From NCBI GenBank assembly GCA_966250015.1, contig CBINFS010000007.1, forward strand, positions 1 to 64,000: DNA of 64,000 bases, written 5' to 3'. The translations under genes and the position numbers were made by a program. This document shows, piece after piece, positions 63,984-64,000 of the stretch. Position 1 is the first letter of the stretch. Each line of letters begins with the position of its first letter. A model generated the notes under the pieces. It ran no database searches, was not told where the DNA came from, and saw nothing but the letters and a program-made list of their open reading frames with translations. This DNA is from CBINFS01 sp966250015 (GTDB taxonomy: Bacteria; Bacteroidota; Rhodothermia; Rhodothermales; DASSAV01).

Positions 63984-64000
63984 GGGGCCAATTATTGCTT

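Overview
The window is a gene-dense chromosomal stretch (GC in the high 50s by eye) of a free-living bacterium. I see no prophage, IS element, CRISPR array, rRNA or complete tRNA. The lineage is inferred: a DUF4837-type lipoprotein, a TIGR02757-type protein, frequent GTG/TTG starts and a mix of trehalose/alpha-glucan and ergothioneine genes point to the Bacteroidota/Rhodothermota side of the tree, probably a Rhodothermales-like organism. No marker that would prove this (16S rRNA) is present.

Layout. 1-6.6 kb: surface glycan region, made of the end of a glycosyltransferase, a pglC-pglD-pglE-pglF-like set for making a diacetamido sugar (bacillosamine type) and loading it on a lipid carrier, a terminator, then a Wzi-like outer-membrane protein. 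6.7-15.6 kb: small proteins of unknown function, a DUF4105 membrane protein, endonuclease III with an extra Cys-containing tail, gpmI, sppA and two unrecognised envelope proteins. 15.9-18.9 kb: hrcA-grpE-dnaJ. 19-22.9 kb: flavin reductase, TIGR02757 protein, queE, a phosphatase/nuclease-like lipoprotein and a YjbQ protein. 23-37 kb: trehalose/alpha-glucan cluster (treS-maltokinase fusion, glgE, glgX, treY, treZ, malQ). 37.2-43.2 kb: YaaW-like protein, two PH-domain membrane proteins, egtB-egtD (ergothioneine) and pyrophosphatase. 43.2-54.1 kb, minus strand: trpL-trpE-orf154-trpS-trpG-trpD-trpC-trpF-trpB-trpA, continuing closely spaced into a DUF4837 lipoprotein and hisG. 54.2-64 kb: MscS channel, ClC channel, VKOR and DsbA-like disulfide pair, transketolase, a BtuF-like binding protein, an OmpR-type regulator and a purine permease.

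The standout observation is the leader of the trp operon. Just upstream of trpE on the minus strand lies a 31-codon reading frame with three consecutive Trp codons plus a fourth. It is followed by a GC-rich hairpin and T-run ending 21 bases before trpE. The segment holding the fourth Trp codon can pair either with an upstream segment (protector) or with the 5' arm of the terminator (antiterminator). This is a full ribosome-mediated attenuator that standard gene finding misses. It stands in front of an operon that also contains tryptophanyl-tRNA synthetase (trpS) and an unknown 154-residue helical protein, so uncharged tRNA-Trp would raise both Trp synthesis and Trp-tRNA charging.

The glucan cluster reads as a connected cycle. 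MalQ and GlgX handle linear and branched glucans, TreY/TreZ release trehalose from glucan ends, TreS-Mak turns trehalose into maltose-1-phosphate, and GlgE puts the maltosyl unit back on a glucan. No branching enzyme (glgB) is in the window.
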